NCBI RefSeq assembly: GCF_037094685.1
Contig: NZ_CP146614.1
Location: 6,262,001 to 6,326,000, forward strand
Length of the DNA: 64,000 nucleotides
From: Massilia sp. METH4
GTDB lineage: Bacteria > Pseudomonadota > Gammaproteobacteria > Burkholderiales > Burkholderiaceae_D
Reading direction: 5' to 3'
Shown: one piece after another, positions 8,734 to 17,116 of the stretch
How the letters are laid out: each line of letters starts with the position of its first letter
How positions within the stretch are numbered: position 1 is the first letter of the stretch
Made by a program: the position numbers and the translations under genes
The notes under the pieces: model-generated
Databases searched by the model: none
The model's input: only the letters and a program-made list of their open reading frames with translations
What the model was told of the DNA's origin: nothing

Positions 8734-8790
8734 TCCTGCAGCGGCACCCTGCATCGCTGATTCGGCAGCGGCACCCTGCATCCCTGACAT
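8710..8790 (+). repeat. Three 27-base tandem repeats over the amidotransferase stop codon
   Basis: Units are 8710-8736, 8737-8763 and 8764-8790. The first contains the last codons of the amidotransferase gene (GSGTLHP then TGA). The following units repeat this tail in frame, each with its own TGA, so the C-terminus and stop have been duplicated downstream. Confidence 0.85.
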
Positions 8791-8824
8791 ATTCCGGCAA
8801 CAAGGCGCCGCTATAATCGGCGCC

Positions 8825-9691
8825 ATGAACGAGCTGAACAATCCGCGCATCGAGCGCGTCTCCCAGGGCGCGTCCCCGGGCCACAACGAAGACCACGTCA
8901 TCGTCGTCGAGACGCCGGCCGCCACCGACCTAATCGTGCTGGATGGCGCAACCTCGGTGGCAGACCACGACTACATCGATCCAGCCGGCGACGTGGCCTG
9001 GTTCGTGGCCCGCTTCGGCGCGGCGCTGGAGCAGGCGATCCATGACGGCCTGGACCAGGAGCCGGCCGTGCTGCGCGCAATCGGCGCGGTGCGCGACGAG
9101 TACCTCGGCCATGCCGGCGGCGCCGAGGTGCCGCCATACGCCTGGCCCATCGCCGCCATGACCTGGGTCCGCGCCGCCCGCGACCAGGCCCTGCACCTGT
9201 ATTGCCTGGGCGATTGCATCACCCTGATGACCCGGCCGGATGGCACCGTCGTCGACCTCGATCCGTATGTGAATCCGCAGGAGGCGGTGCTGCGGGCGGA
9301 GATCGCCAGATTGAGCGCCGCCGGCATCGACGACCCTGCAGCCCGCTACGCCCGCCTGTTGCCGCTGCTGCGCGCCCGCCGCGAAGAGCAGAACGGCAGC
9401 GCGAACCCCGCCATCCTGTGCCTGCGGCCGGCAGGTGCCCTGGCCGCGCGCCGCCATGTCGTGCCGGCGCCGGGTGGCAGCATGCTGCTCGTCATGACGG
9501 ATGGCTTCTACCGGCTGGTCGACCCTTACGGCCTGCACACGCCGATATCGCTGATGACAGCCTGCGAACAAAGAGGACTGGCGGCGGCACTGCACGCACT
9601 GCGCGGCTACGAGGCGGAAATGGCGGTGGGAAATTCAGTCAAGCGGGCCGACGATGCCTCGGCCATCTTGTGGCGCGCGCCGCCGGTGTAA
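8825..9691 (+). CDS. PP2C-like serine/threonine phosphatase
   Basis: A 288-residue protein with the PP2C (PPM) metallophosphatase layout. Near the N-terminus GHNEDHVIV and LIVLDGATSVAD supply the Asp-Gly metal site, VMTDGFYRLVD lies near residue 230, and RADDASAILW closes the fold as the usual DDxT/S-type motif. There is no membrane segment or sensor domain. ATG 8825 is chosen because the upstream extension is only the translated tandem repeat. It probably reads in series with the YafJ-type gene. Its substrate is unknown. Confidence 0.82.
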   Translation: MNELNNPRIERVSQGASPGHNEDHVIVVETPAATDLIVLDGATSVADHDYIDPAGDVAWFVARFGAALEQAIHDGLDQEPAVLRAIGAVRDEYLGHAGGAEVPPYAWPIAAMTWVRAARDQALHLYCLGDCITLMTRPDGTVVDLDPYVNPQEAVLRAEIARLSAAGIDDPAARYARLLPLLRARREEQNGSANPAILCLRPAGALAARRHVVPAPGGSMLLVMTDGFYRLVDPYGLHTPISLMTACEQRGLAAALHALRGYEAEMAVGNSVKRADDASAILWRAPPV

Positions 9692-9696
9692 CGGCG

Positions 9697-10218
9697 TCAA
9701 GCCGAGTTGCAGTTGCAAAACCGCTTGCGCCCGTCGGGCTGCGCGCCCTGCACCAGCGGTTTCCAGAACAGGACGGTATCGACACCGTAGGGCGAACGCA
9801 CATTGCCGTCGCGCCGGTAGCCGGCCGCTTCGAAGAAGCCCTCGGCGGTGACGGTGCTGTGCAGGTACAGCGCCTTCATGCCGGAGGCCAGCGCGCGCTC
9901 TTCCATCCGGCGCAGCAGCACGGTCCCGGCGCCCTGCCGCTGCGCTTCCGGCAGCAGGTAGCACAGCGCCAGCTTGCCGGCGCCCGTCAGCAGCGACACA
10001 CCCACGACTTCATCGCCCTGCACCGCCACCAGCGAATAATTGGTCGGCGACTCGAACCACGAGCGGACCATGGCGGGATGCTTGTTGCCCAGCCATGCCG
10101 CCAGGATGGCCGGATCGTTCCGGTGGTCGAGCGCGCAACATTCGGCGATCGAACGGCGCAGGACCTGGCAGGCGGCGGCGGCATCGGGTGGGACTGCTGG
10201 GCGGATCTCGAAACTCAT
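9697..10218 (-). CDS. GNAT family N-acetyltransferase
   Basis: A 173-residue GCN5-type acetyltransferase transferring acetyl from acetyl-CoA to an unknown acceptor. The core runs from FEIRPAVPPDAAAA through a strand NYSLVAVQGDEVVGVSLL to the CoA-binding LLPEAQRQGAGTVLLRRME (Q/RxxGxG/A). The substrate-side end GFFEAAGYRRDG is typical. ATG 10218 is preferred over 10242 because it opens directly on the family's first strand. It converges with the phosphatase gene, only five bases apart. Confidence 0.85.
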   Translation of the reverse strand: MSFEIRPAVPPDAAAACQVLRRSIAECCALDHRNDPAILAAWLGNKHPAMVRSWFESPTNYSLVAVQGDEVVGVSLLTGAGKLALCYLLPEAQRQGAGTVLLRRMEERALASGMKALYLHSTVTAEGFFEAAGYRRDGNVRSPYGVDTVLFWKPLVQGAQPDGRKRFCNCNSA

Positions 10219-10394
10219 GGGAACTCGTGAAAACGGCGGCATGACAGCGGTATTACAGGCGGACTATACACGAGTCAGCCGGATGCCGCCGGCACCCTTC
10301 GCGCGACTGGAATCTAAGCAAATTACGAAAATATCGTTTCGTTCCAGCCGCGTTCTGGCGGACCATACATATCTGTTTTTTACACGAGCACACC

Positions 10395-11444
10395 ATGGCA
10401 AATAAAAAAATCGCATTTAGCGCAGCATTCAGCACAGGATTCAGCGCAACCCGCCGCATCGTCCTGGCATCGGCCATCGCCGTCTCGGCACTGGGCATGC
10501 CTCCGGCCTTTGCCGCCGACGTCACGCTGCTGAACGTTTCCTACGACGTGGCCCGCGAACTGTACAAGGACATCAACCCCGTCTTCGAGGCTCAGTACAG
10601 GCAGCAGAGCGGCAAGACTATCGAGGTCAAGCAGTCGCACGGCGGCTCCTCCAAGCAGGCGCGCTCGGTGGCGGACGGCCTGGAGGCTTCCGTCGTCACG
10701 ATGAACCAGGCCAACGACATCGACATGCTGGCCGACCGCGGCCTGGTGGTGAAGGACTGGGCCAAGCGCTTCCCGAACAATGCCGCGCCGATGTATTCGA
10801 CCATGGTGTACCTGGTGCGCAAGGGCAATCCAAAAGGCATAAAGGACTGGGCCGACCTGGCCAAGCCGGGCGTGAAAGTCGTGATCCCGAACCCGAAGAC
10901 GGCCGGCAATGGCCGCTACACGTACCTGGCGGCATGGGGCTCGGTGCTGCAAAACGGCGGCAACGATGCGCAGGCACGCGACCTCGTGACGAAGATCTTC
11001 CGCAACGTGCCGGTGCTCGACGGCGGCGGCCGCGCGGCCACCACCACGTTCACGCAGCGCCAAATCGGCGACGTGCTGGTGACCTTCGAGAACGAAGTGA
11101 ACCTGGTGCGCGCCGAAATGGGCAGTGATTTCGACATCGTCTACCCTTCCGTGTCGATCCTGGCCGAATCGCCGGTCGCGGTCGTGGACAAGGTGGTGGA
11201 CAAGAAGGGCATCCGCAAGGAAGCCACCGCCTACCTGAACTTCCTGTACTCGGAAGCGGGCCAGGAAATCATCGCCAAGCACTACCTGCGCCCGCGCTCG
11301 GCCACGGTGCTGAAGAAGTATGCGGCGCAGTTCAAGCCGATCAAGCTGTTCACCGTCGACGAAGTGTTCGGCGGCTGGCGCGCGGCGCAGAAGCGCCACT
11401 TCGACGATGGCGGCGAGTTCGACAAGATCTACGCGAGCAAGTAA
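10395..11444 (+). CDS. sbp: Sulfate ABC transporter periplasmic binding protein
   Basis: A 349-residue periplasmic sulfate (or thiosulfate) binding protein of the Sbp/CysP family. A signal peptide ends at PPAFAAD near residue 37. Family sequences follow: LLNVSYDVARELYKDIN, QSHGGSSKQARSV, NQANDIDMLADRGLV, IPNPKTAGNGRYTYLAAWG and GYxxY-type LNFLYSEAGQEIIA. The permease and ATPase genes that often follow are absent; instead the gene ends at a repeat array of terminator-like hairpins. Sulfate transport fits the sulfonate and methionine genes at the far end of the window. Confidence 0.93.
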   Translation: MANKKIAFSAAFSTGFSATRRIVLASAIAVSALGMPPAFAADVTLLNVSYDVARELYKDINPVFEAQYRQQSGKTIEVKQSHGGSSKQARSVADGLEASVVTMNQANDIDMLADRGLVVKDWAKRFPNNAAPMYSTMVYLVRKGNPKGIKDWADLAKPGVKVVIPNPKTAGNGRYTYLAAWGSVLQNGGNDAQARDLVTKIFRNVPVLDGGGRAATTTFTQRQIGDVLVTFENEVNLVRAEMGSDFDIVYPSVSILAESPVAVVDKVVDKKGIRKEATAYLNFLYSEAGQEIIAKHYLRPRSATVLKKYAAQFKPIKLFTVDEVFGGWRAAQKRHFDDGGEFDKIYASK

Positions 11445-11448
11445 GAAA

Positions 11449-11667
11449 CAAAGTCAGATCCGAAACAGCACAAAAAAGGGACCTTATTGGTCCCTCGACG
11501 CAAAGTCAGATCCGAAACAGTACAAAAAAGGGACCTTATTGGTCCCTCGACGCAAAGTCAGATCCGAAACAGCACAAAAAAGGGACCTTATTGGTCCCTC
11601 GACGCAAAGTCAGATCCGAAACAGCACAAAAAAGGGACCTTATTGGTCCCTTTTTTGTACTGTTTCG
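11449..11667 (+). repeat. Four 52-base tandem repeats carrying terminator-like hairpins
   Basis: Units start at 11449, 11501, 11553 and 11605, exactly 52 bases apart and nearly identical (second unit CAGTAC instead of CAGCAC). Each holds GGGACC-TTATT-GGTCCC after an A tract. Only the last copy has the matching T tract, making a full terminator. The array begins five bases after the sbp stop and fills most of 11445-11778. Confidence 0.9.
11617..11667 (+). terminator. Large terminator closing the repeat array
   Basis: Arms of 23 bases (11617-11639 and 11645-11667) with one mismatch and a 5-base loop TTATT. The central stem GGGACC/GGTCCC is followed by TTTTTT and preceded by AAAAAA, so it can act in both directions. 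It most likely ends sbp transcription. Confidence 0.8.
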
Positions 11668-11778
11668 TCCCGCACGCCTGACACAGGCTGGACGGTTCCG
11701 TCAAGCCCATGTTATCGTTCGCCTCCCGGACATTGCTCTACAGCACTGCTCCATCCGCTTGCCTTTCTCCAAGAACAA

Positions 11779-12738
11779 ATGATCAAGAAACTTGCAGCCG
11801 CCCTGCTGCTTTCCGCTTCCGCAGCCGCGCTGGCCGTGCCGCTCGGTTCGCAATCCGTGCTCGTCGTGGACGACACGGGCAATGTCCTCGTCGAAAAGAA
11901 TGCCGACACCATCGTGCCCATCGCCTCGCTGACCAAGCTGATGACGGCAATGGTCATCCTGGATGCCCGGCTCGACATGGATGAACAGATCAGCATCGAC
12001 CAGCAGGATGTCGACATGCTCAAGCACAGCACCTCCCGCGTACCGGTCGGCACCACGCTGACCCGCGCCGACGTGCTGCACCTGGCGCTGATGTCGTCGG
12101 ATAACCGCGCCGCCGCCTCGCTGGCGCGCACCTTCCCCGGCGGCCCGGCCGCGTTCAAGGCTGCCGTGGACGCCAAGCTGCGCGCGCTGAAGATGACGCG
12201 CACGCGCATCGAGGAACCCACCGGCCTGTCGCCGAACAATACCTCGACCGCGGCCGACCTCGTGCGCATGGCCGCCGCCGCCGCCCGCTACCCCACGATC
12301 GCCGCCATGACGACCGACAAGAGCGACATCATGGACATCAAGGGTCGCAAGGTGGAGTACCACAACACCAACCGCCTGGTGGGCGCCAAAGGCTGGGACA
12401 TCGGCCTGTCGAAGACCGGCTACACCGAAGAAGCGGGCCGCTGCCTGATCATGCGCATCAAGGCCGCCGGCAAGAACGCCACGATGGTGCTGCTCAACGC
12501 CAGCGGTTCCTCGGCGCGCATCTCCGACGCGCTCAATATCCGCCGCCTGATCGTCGGCAAGGACGACCCGGAGCCGCGCGTTATGCAGGCCTCGGCAAAG
12601 GTGCGCAAGGCCGCCCGGAGCAGCGCGCGCAAGAGCGCCGTCGTCCGCAAAGCCGTCGCCAAGAAGCCCGTGGCCAAGAAGGTCACGGTCAAGAAGGCCG
12701 TCGACCGGAAGAAGCCCGTGCGCCGCCCCGCCTCGTAA
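11779..12738 (+). CDS. pbpG: D-alanyl-D-alanine endopeptidase (PBP7/PbpG type) with basic tail
   Basis: A periplasmic serine peptidase acting on peptidoglycan peptides. The 319-residue protein has a signal peptide (MIKKLAAALLLSASAAAL) and the three S11 peptidase motifs: SLTK near residue 49 with the nucleophile, SDN near 112, and KTG near 213. Residues about 270-319 form an unusual Lys/Arg/Ala/Val tail (SARKSAVVRKAVAKKPVAKK and similar) resembling histone H1-like proteins, which the E. coli enzyme lacks. The start at 11779 is set by the signal peptide; a longer frame reads through the upstream repeat array and is not real. Confidence 0.9.
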   Translation: MIKKLAAALLLSASAAALAVPLGSQSVLVVDDTGNVLVEKNADTIVPIASLTKLMTAMVILDARLDMDEQISIDQQDVDMLKHSTSRVPVGTTLTRADVLHLALMSSDNRAAASLARTFPGGPAAFKAAVDAKLRALKMTRTRIEEPTGLSPNNTSTAADLVRMAAAAARYPTIAAMTTDKSDIMDIKGRKVEYHNTNRLVGAKGWDIGLSKTGYTEEAGRCLIMRIKAAGKNATMVLLNASGSSARISDALNIRRLIVGKDDPEPRVMQASAKVRKAARSSARKSAVVRKAVAKKPVAKKVTVKKAVDRKKPVRRPAS

Positions 12739-12751
12739 GCGTTTCGACCAG

Positions 12752-12780
12752 GACAAAGCCGGCCTTGCGCCGGCTTTGTC
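12752..12780. terminator. Bidirectional terminator between pbpG and the rhamnosidase gene
   Basis: A perfect 12-base stem (GACAAAGCCGGC and its complement) with a 5-base loop lies between two convergent genes. There is no long T run. Confidence 0.75.
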
Positions 12781-12796
12781 GTTTACACCCCGCCGC

Positions 12797-15571
12797 TCAG
12801 CGCAGCGCTTCGCCCACCAGGGTCACGGGCCCCAGCAGCCCGGCCGGTTGCGGCGCGATCTTCGCCGTATCCTGCAACTCGAAGCGGTTGCCGTAGCGCA
12901 GCCGCAGCAATGTGAAGTCCGGCAGCGCGCGCCCGGCCAGCGTGTTCACGCCCAGGTTCGCCACCTTCACCTCGATCTCGTTCGTGCCCGCCTTCAGCCA
13001 CGGCGTGACGTCGATGCGATAGGGCGGATGCCACAGCGCCCCGGCGCGCTGGCCGTTCACGGTGACGATCGCGGCATCGCGCAGCGCCGGCTCGTACATC
13101 GCCCGCATGCCCGAATGGTGCGCGTGCACGCCGGTATCGGGCAGCGCGGTGCCGGTGCCGAAATCGAGCGACAGGCGCTTGCCGTCCAGTTGCCCGGCGG
13201 TGAGCGCGAGCTTCTTGCCGTACACCGCCTGGCCGGAAAAATAGCGGGTCGTTGCGCTGTCGGCCCAGGACACGAGCTTGTCCATCTTCAGCGGCGCCTG
13301 GCCCGGGAAGCGCACTTCCCAGCCCGCGGACAGGTCGGCCACGGCCAGCGCCTCGCCCGCCTGCCTGGCCGGCGCGGCACCCGGCAAGGGCGCGTCGCTC
13401 AGCACGATGACCAGCGATTCATAGGGTGCGAGCCGCAAGGCCGGCGCTGGTGCCGATTGCGCTAGCTTGCCCGTATCCGGATCGATACGGGCGGCATGGC
13501 GGCGCGGCTCGCGGAACGTCAGCGTGGCGGACACGGGTTCGTTGCTCGTGTTGGCAATGAAATAGATGTCGGCATCGGCCAGCTTGCGGCGCACGAAGCT
13601 CACGCGGTTCTGGGCCGCGGACAGTTGCACGTCGCCGGGCAGCACCGCCCGCAGCGCGCGCCCGAGGTCCGCCTCGGCGGCGATCTTCGTCACGCCCCGC
13701 CCGCGCGAGAACAGCGCGCCGGAAGCGCGCTTCACCTCGGCGGTGATCCGTTCGGCATCCTTGAAGCCCGGCGCCAGCGAAGGCGTGGCGCCGATGGCGA
13801 TGATGCGCCCGCCCTTCTTCACATAGGCATCGAGCCTGGCCAGCACGTCCGGCGCCAGGCGCGTCACGTTCGGCATCACCAGCACCGGGTAGCGGTCCAG
13901 CCCGACGCGCAGCACGGCTTCCGCATCGACGTAGTCGAGGTTATGGCCGCTGTCCATGATCTGCTGCACCAGCTCGGGCTTGATAAAGCGCGGCATCTCG
14001 GCTGACAGCGACGTCTTGCCCGGCCTGTTGACGGCATACACATCGTCGTTCGGCAGCAGCACGGCCACCTGGTTCGCGGGCGCGCCCTGCCGCAGCAGGT
14101 AGCTCACGCGCGCGAGGTAGCTGGAGATTTCCGGCATCACCATGTACCAGGGCTGGTGATGGTTGAACACGGCCGCGGCATACAGCTGGTAGCCCGGTTC
14201 CGGGGCATCCGGCGGCGTGTAGGGCCAGCCGTGCCCGATGATCTGCGTCACGCCCTGCACGAACATGCGGTCCGCCTCGGCCTTCATGTCCAGCGGGCTG
14301 GCCGTATGGGCCGGCGAGCGCAGCCACGTCCACGTCTCGGCTGACACGACCGGCGCGCCGTACAGGTGGGCCGCCGAGGAAGCCAGCCGCGTGAACGAGA
14401 ATTGCCGGTACTGGGCCCCCTCGCCTTCGAACAGGTCCTGGTGGCGGAAGCTCGACAGCGATGCCGGCGGCTCGCCATACGTCTGCGAACGGAAGCGCGT
14501 GCCATGTTGCCGCGCCCACGCGGTGACGGGTTTCAGGTAGTTATCTTCCACCAGCTCGGTCTGCGTGAGCGCCCAGTCGCGCTTCAATGCCGGCGCCGCG
14601 GCGCCCTGGCCGGAAAAGACCAGCGGCAGCCAGGGCCTCAGGTCGTAGCCGCGCCGGCGCTGGAATTCGTCGAGGAAGCCGCCGGTCCAGTCGCTGCCGT
14701 AGCTTTCCAGGCTGTCCGAGAAGATCGCATACGGCGGCTTGTCGCCGAACGCCTTCAGCAAAGGTTCCCCGACGTTCTTCAGGTGGTTGTCGATGGCGCG
14801 GCGGCTCATGTGGTCGAGCACGAAGCCCTCGCCCCCCACCGCCGGGCGCTTGACCTGCATGCCGGAGCGGCTGGCGATATAGTAGACGGCCACGCGCGGT
14901 TCGGCGGCCGGCCGCACGCCGGCGCGGCCATTGCCGGCCGCCTTCTCCTCGAAGGGTTTCAGGCCCGTGGCATCGTATTCCTTCGGCGTGCCCGCACCAA
15001 TGAACACGGCCTCGATCTTCTCGCCTTCCGTCACGGACGGCACGGGGTAGCTGGCGGCGCCCGCCGGCACTTCGACGGCCGCCACGCGCATCTTGCCGAT
15101 CGCGTCCGCGATACCGATGTGCGGGCCGCCGAACGGCCAGCCGCTGCCCAGCGTGAGGTCGACGCGCAAGCCCGCCGCCCGCGCCTGCTCGTTGGCGAAG
15201 CGCAGCGCTTCCAGGTGGTCCGGGGACAGGAACGGCAGGTTCTTCACGCCCCGCGACGGGTCGTCCAGCGCCATCGGATACACGGCCTGGATTTCCACGC
15301 CGCCGATACCGCCCCACTTCATCCGCTCGATCTCGTCGGCAAGCTGCCGCTTCTCGACGGCCGGGCCGAACCACCACCACCGCATCATCGGGCGTGCATC
15401 GGCTGGCGGTGCCGCCAGGTGCTGCGCCACGTCGCCGATGCGGTTGAACACCGTCGGGTCCTGCGCCTGGGCCAGGCCGGCCAGCAGCGCGGCGGCGATG
15501 GCGCACCAGCGCAGGCGGCGCCGGGATGACGGGGTGGGTCGAACATGGCGGTCGTACATCAGCTCGGGCAT
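12797..15571 (-). CDS. GH106-type alpha-L-rhamnosidase, secreted
   Basis: A 924-residue glycoside hydrolase resembling family GH106, which removes alpha-L-rhamnose from plant or bacterial glycans. A signal peptide ends at LAGLAQAQ near residue 37. The mature start has the family-like RPMMRWWWFGPAV, then IGGVEIQAVYP and LGSGWPFGGP. The catalytic-domain centre includes HGWPYTPPDAPEPGYQLY. The C-terminal 150 residues look like a beta-sandwich carbohydrate-binding part ending in a jelly-roll strand LRLRYGNRFEL. AGGAGA about eight bases before ATG 15571 supports the start. There are no transporter or other sugar genes beside it. Confidence 0.82.
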   Translation of the reverse strand: MPELMYDRHVRPTPSSRRRLRWCAIAAALLAGLAQAQDPTVFNRIGDVAQHLAAPPADARPMMRWWWFGPAVEKRQLADEIERMKWGGIGGVEIQAVYPMALDDPSRGVKNLPFLSPDHLEALRFANEQARAAGLRVDLTLGSGWPFGGPHIGIADAIGKMRVAAVEVPAGAASYPVPSVTEGEKIEAVFIGAGTPKEYDATGLKPFEEKAAGNGRAGVRPAAEPRVAVYYIASRSGMQVKRPAVGGEGFVLDHMSRRAIDNHLKNVGEPLLKAFGDKPPYAIFSDSLESYGSDWTGGFLDEFQRRRGYDLRPWLPLVFSGQGAAAPALKRDWALTQTELVEDNYLKPVTAWARQHGTRFRSQTYGEPPASLSSFRHQDLFEGEGAQYRQFSFTRLASSAAHLYGAPVVSAETWTWLRSPAHTASPLDMKAEADRMFVQGVTQIIGHGWPYTPPDAPEPGYQLYAAAVFNHHQPWYMVMPEISSYLARVSYLLRQGAPANQVAVLLPNDDVYAVNRPGKTSLSAEMPRFIKPELVQQIMDSGHNLDYVDAEAVLRVGLDRYPVLVMPNVTRLAPDVLARLDAYVKKGGRIIAIGATPSLAPGFKDAERITAEVKRASGALFSRGRGVTKIAAEADLGRALRAVLPGDVQLSAAQNRVSFVRRKLADADIYFIANTSNEPVSATLTFREPRRHAARIDPDTGKLAQSAPAPALRLAPYESLVIVLSDAPLPGAAPARQAGEALAVADLSAGWEVRFPGQAPLKMDKLVSWADSATTRYFSGQAVYGKKLALTAGQLDGKRLSLDFGTGTALPDTGVHAHHSGMRAMYEPALRDAAIVTVNGQRAGALWHPPYRIDVTPWLKAGTNEIEVKVANLGVNTLAGRALPDFTLLRLRYGNRFELQDTAKIAPQPAGLLGPVTLVGEALR

Positions 15572-15798
15572 AAGCGGTCTCCTCTTTATGGTTCATCGCG
15601 CAAAAGCGGGCAGCGCCAAGGCCGCCGGCAGTCATCATGATGACCTCGCGCCAATTTTCCTACGCGCACCTGGCGTTTACACCCGAATACTCAGCCGATT
15701 GATCGCTTCGCCGCATCCGTGCACGCTTGCGCCCGCACGACTTCCGGTCGCAAAACCTGCGATACTTCACGGTTCATCCACTTCATCGGGAGCACGGC

Positions 15799-16227
15799 AT
15801 GGAAGCTCAAGAGCTGCACCGCGGCCGCCTGATCGACCACATCCAGCTGGTCGTCAAGGACTTGCCCGCATCGCGGAAGTTTTATACGGCAATCTTCGAA
15901 GTGCTGGACATTCCGATCGGCGGCAGCGCCGATGACTATTTCTGGGTCGACGAACTGTTCGTCTCGGCGCAGGACAGCGAAACGGCCCAGGGGCAATTGA
16001 CAGGCCGGCACCACCTGGCGTTCCAGGCGCGCGACCGCGCGATGGTCGATGCCTTTTACCAGGCGGCGCTGGCGGCAGGCGGCAAGGATAACGGGGCGCC
16101 CGGCGAACGGCCCTATCACCCCGGCTATTACGCGGCCTTTGCGATCGACCCGGATGGCAACAATATCGAGGCAGTGTTCCACGGCGAGGCGAAGCGCAGC
16201 GCGCCGTCCGTGCACATCACGTGGTGA
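15799..16227 (+). CDS. VOC (glyoxalase/bleomycin-resistance) family protein
   Basis: A 142-residue single VOC-fold unit pair. It opens with LIDHIQLVVKDLPASRKFYT, the first beta-alpha-beta motif, and has a second half with GRHHLAFQARD and the final strand AAFAIDPDGNNIEAVFH, where the Glu would bind metal. It could be a dioxygenase, lyase or binding protein; the substrate cannot be read from sequence. The ATG at 15799 has GGGAG upstream and the longer frame is not conserved-looking. A terminator follows 24 bases after the stop. Confidence 0.85.
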   Translation: MEAQELHRGRLIDHIQLVVKDLPASRKFYTAIFEVLDIPIGGSADDYFWVDELFVSAQDSETAQGQLTGRHHLAFQARDRAMVDAFYQAALAAGGKDNGAPGERPYHPGYYAAFAIDPDGNNIEAVFHGEAKRSAPSVHITW

Positions 16228-16251
16228 CAGGCCGGCAAGGCCGGATACGCC

Positions 16252-16277
16252 AAAGGGCGCCGCGGCGCCCTTTTTGC
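16252..16277 (+). terminator. Rho-independent terminator after the VOC gene
   Basis: The hairpin AAAGGGCGCC-GC-GGCGCCCTTT is followed by TT. It lies between convergent genes, so it may also serve the PEP-CTERM pseudogene. Confidence 0.82.
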
Positions 16278-16297
16278 ATGATACCGGACCGTGCAGC

Positions 16298-16798
16298 TTA
16301 CCGATTGCGGCGGCGTGCGGCGAACGCGAGCACAGCCAGGCCGCCGGCGAGCATGCCGTACGTCGCAGGTTCCGGCACGGCGCTGGTCACGGAGAACATG
16401 CCGCCATAGCTGGCGGTGCCGCCGAAGCGCGTGGTGACGGTGCCGTTGACGACCAGGGTCAGCGGACCAGTCACGTCGACATCCTTGAAGAGCACGCTGG
16501 AGAACGGCCACACATTGTAGAACGGCACGTCGACGCCGTTCAGCGTGGCGCCGGTGAAAGTGATATCAGTGAAGAACGTGGCCGTGTTCACGAGCGCTGC
16601 CGATACCTCGCTTGCGGCCGACGTCTAATTGCTGAACGTAAAGGTATCGCTGAACGAACCCGCGGTGTGCGTCGCGCTCACCTTGAACGACGTCCAGGTC
16701 TGCGGACCGCCTGCCAGCGTGATATCGACGGTCTTGGCCGAGGCGCCACCGACGGTGCCAGCCGCGAGGGCGGCGATAACGAAGGATTTCAGTTTCAT
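16298..16798 (-). pseudogene. PEP-CTERM anchored secreted protein, interrupted by an amber stop
   Basis: Read from ATG 16798, the frame gives a signal peptide (MKLKSFVIAALAAGTVGGAS) and a beta-rich secreted start ending FSDTFTFSN at residue 57. It then meets TAG at 16627-16625. The same frame continues without any shift for 108 more codons, through FFTDITFTGATLNGVD, to a perfect PEP-CTERM sorting tail (VPEPATYGMLAGGLAVLAF then RRRNR). The complete protein would have 166 residues and be handled by exosortase. Starting at the internal ATG near 16591 would lose the signal peptide and make no sense. It is either a recent nonsense mutation or a sequencing error. Confidence 0.85.
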
Positions 16799-17116
16799 AT
16801 ATTGACCATATTAACTTAACGTTTCGATAACGAAAGTTAAACGATCGACATAGTGTTGTAAATATTTAATTGAAGGTAATACAAAGAAACTTCTTCAGGA
16901 CCAACCGTTGTTTTTCGGGACTTCCAGATTGAAACAATACTTTCCTTGCGGTATTATTTGTCCATCCCGTCGAAGGATATCGTAAAGCCTTGCTGGTTCA
17001 CGCGCCGTGAACGAGGCCTGGCCGGACTTTATAGGAGAGTCCGGCCGGGCGCTTTATCTTCCCCTCCTGCTTTTCCCACCGCCGGCAACGAAGCACCCGC
17101 CGCAGCCAGTCTCCCG
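16799..17116. other. AT-rich intergenic region with dyad and hairpin
   Basis: No gene is visible here. Bases 16811-16840 hold an interrupted inverted repeat (TTAACTT...AAGTTAA, with inner TTTCG/CGAAA) just upstream of the PEP-CTERM start, which could be an operator. Bases 17020-17046 form a hairpin (GGCCGGACT/AGTCCGGCC, 9-base loop) downstream of recD that may end the recCBD transcript. The AT content of 16800-16980 is far above that of its neighbours. Confidence 0.5.

Noticed and set aside
11449..11667. CRISPR-like array
   Set aside because: The 52-base units are contiguous and identical with no variable spacers, and each contains a terminator-type hairpin.
11320..12738. One 472-codon gene running from sbp through the repeats into pbpG
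   Set aside because: The upstream part is sbp in another frame plus translated repeats; a proper signal peptide begins at 11779.
16298..16591. A complete 97-residue PEP-CTERM gene
   Set aside because: It would lack a signal peptide, which is present in the same frame upstream of a single stop codon.
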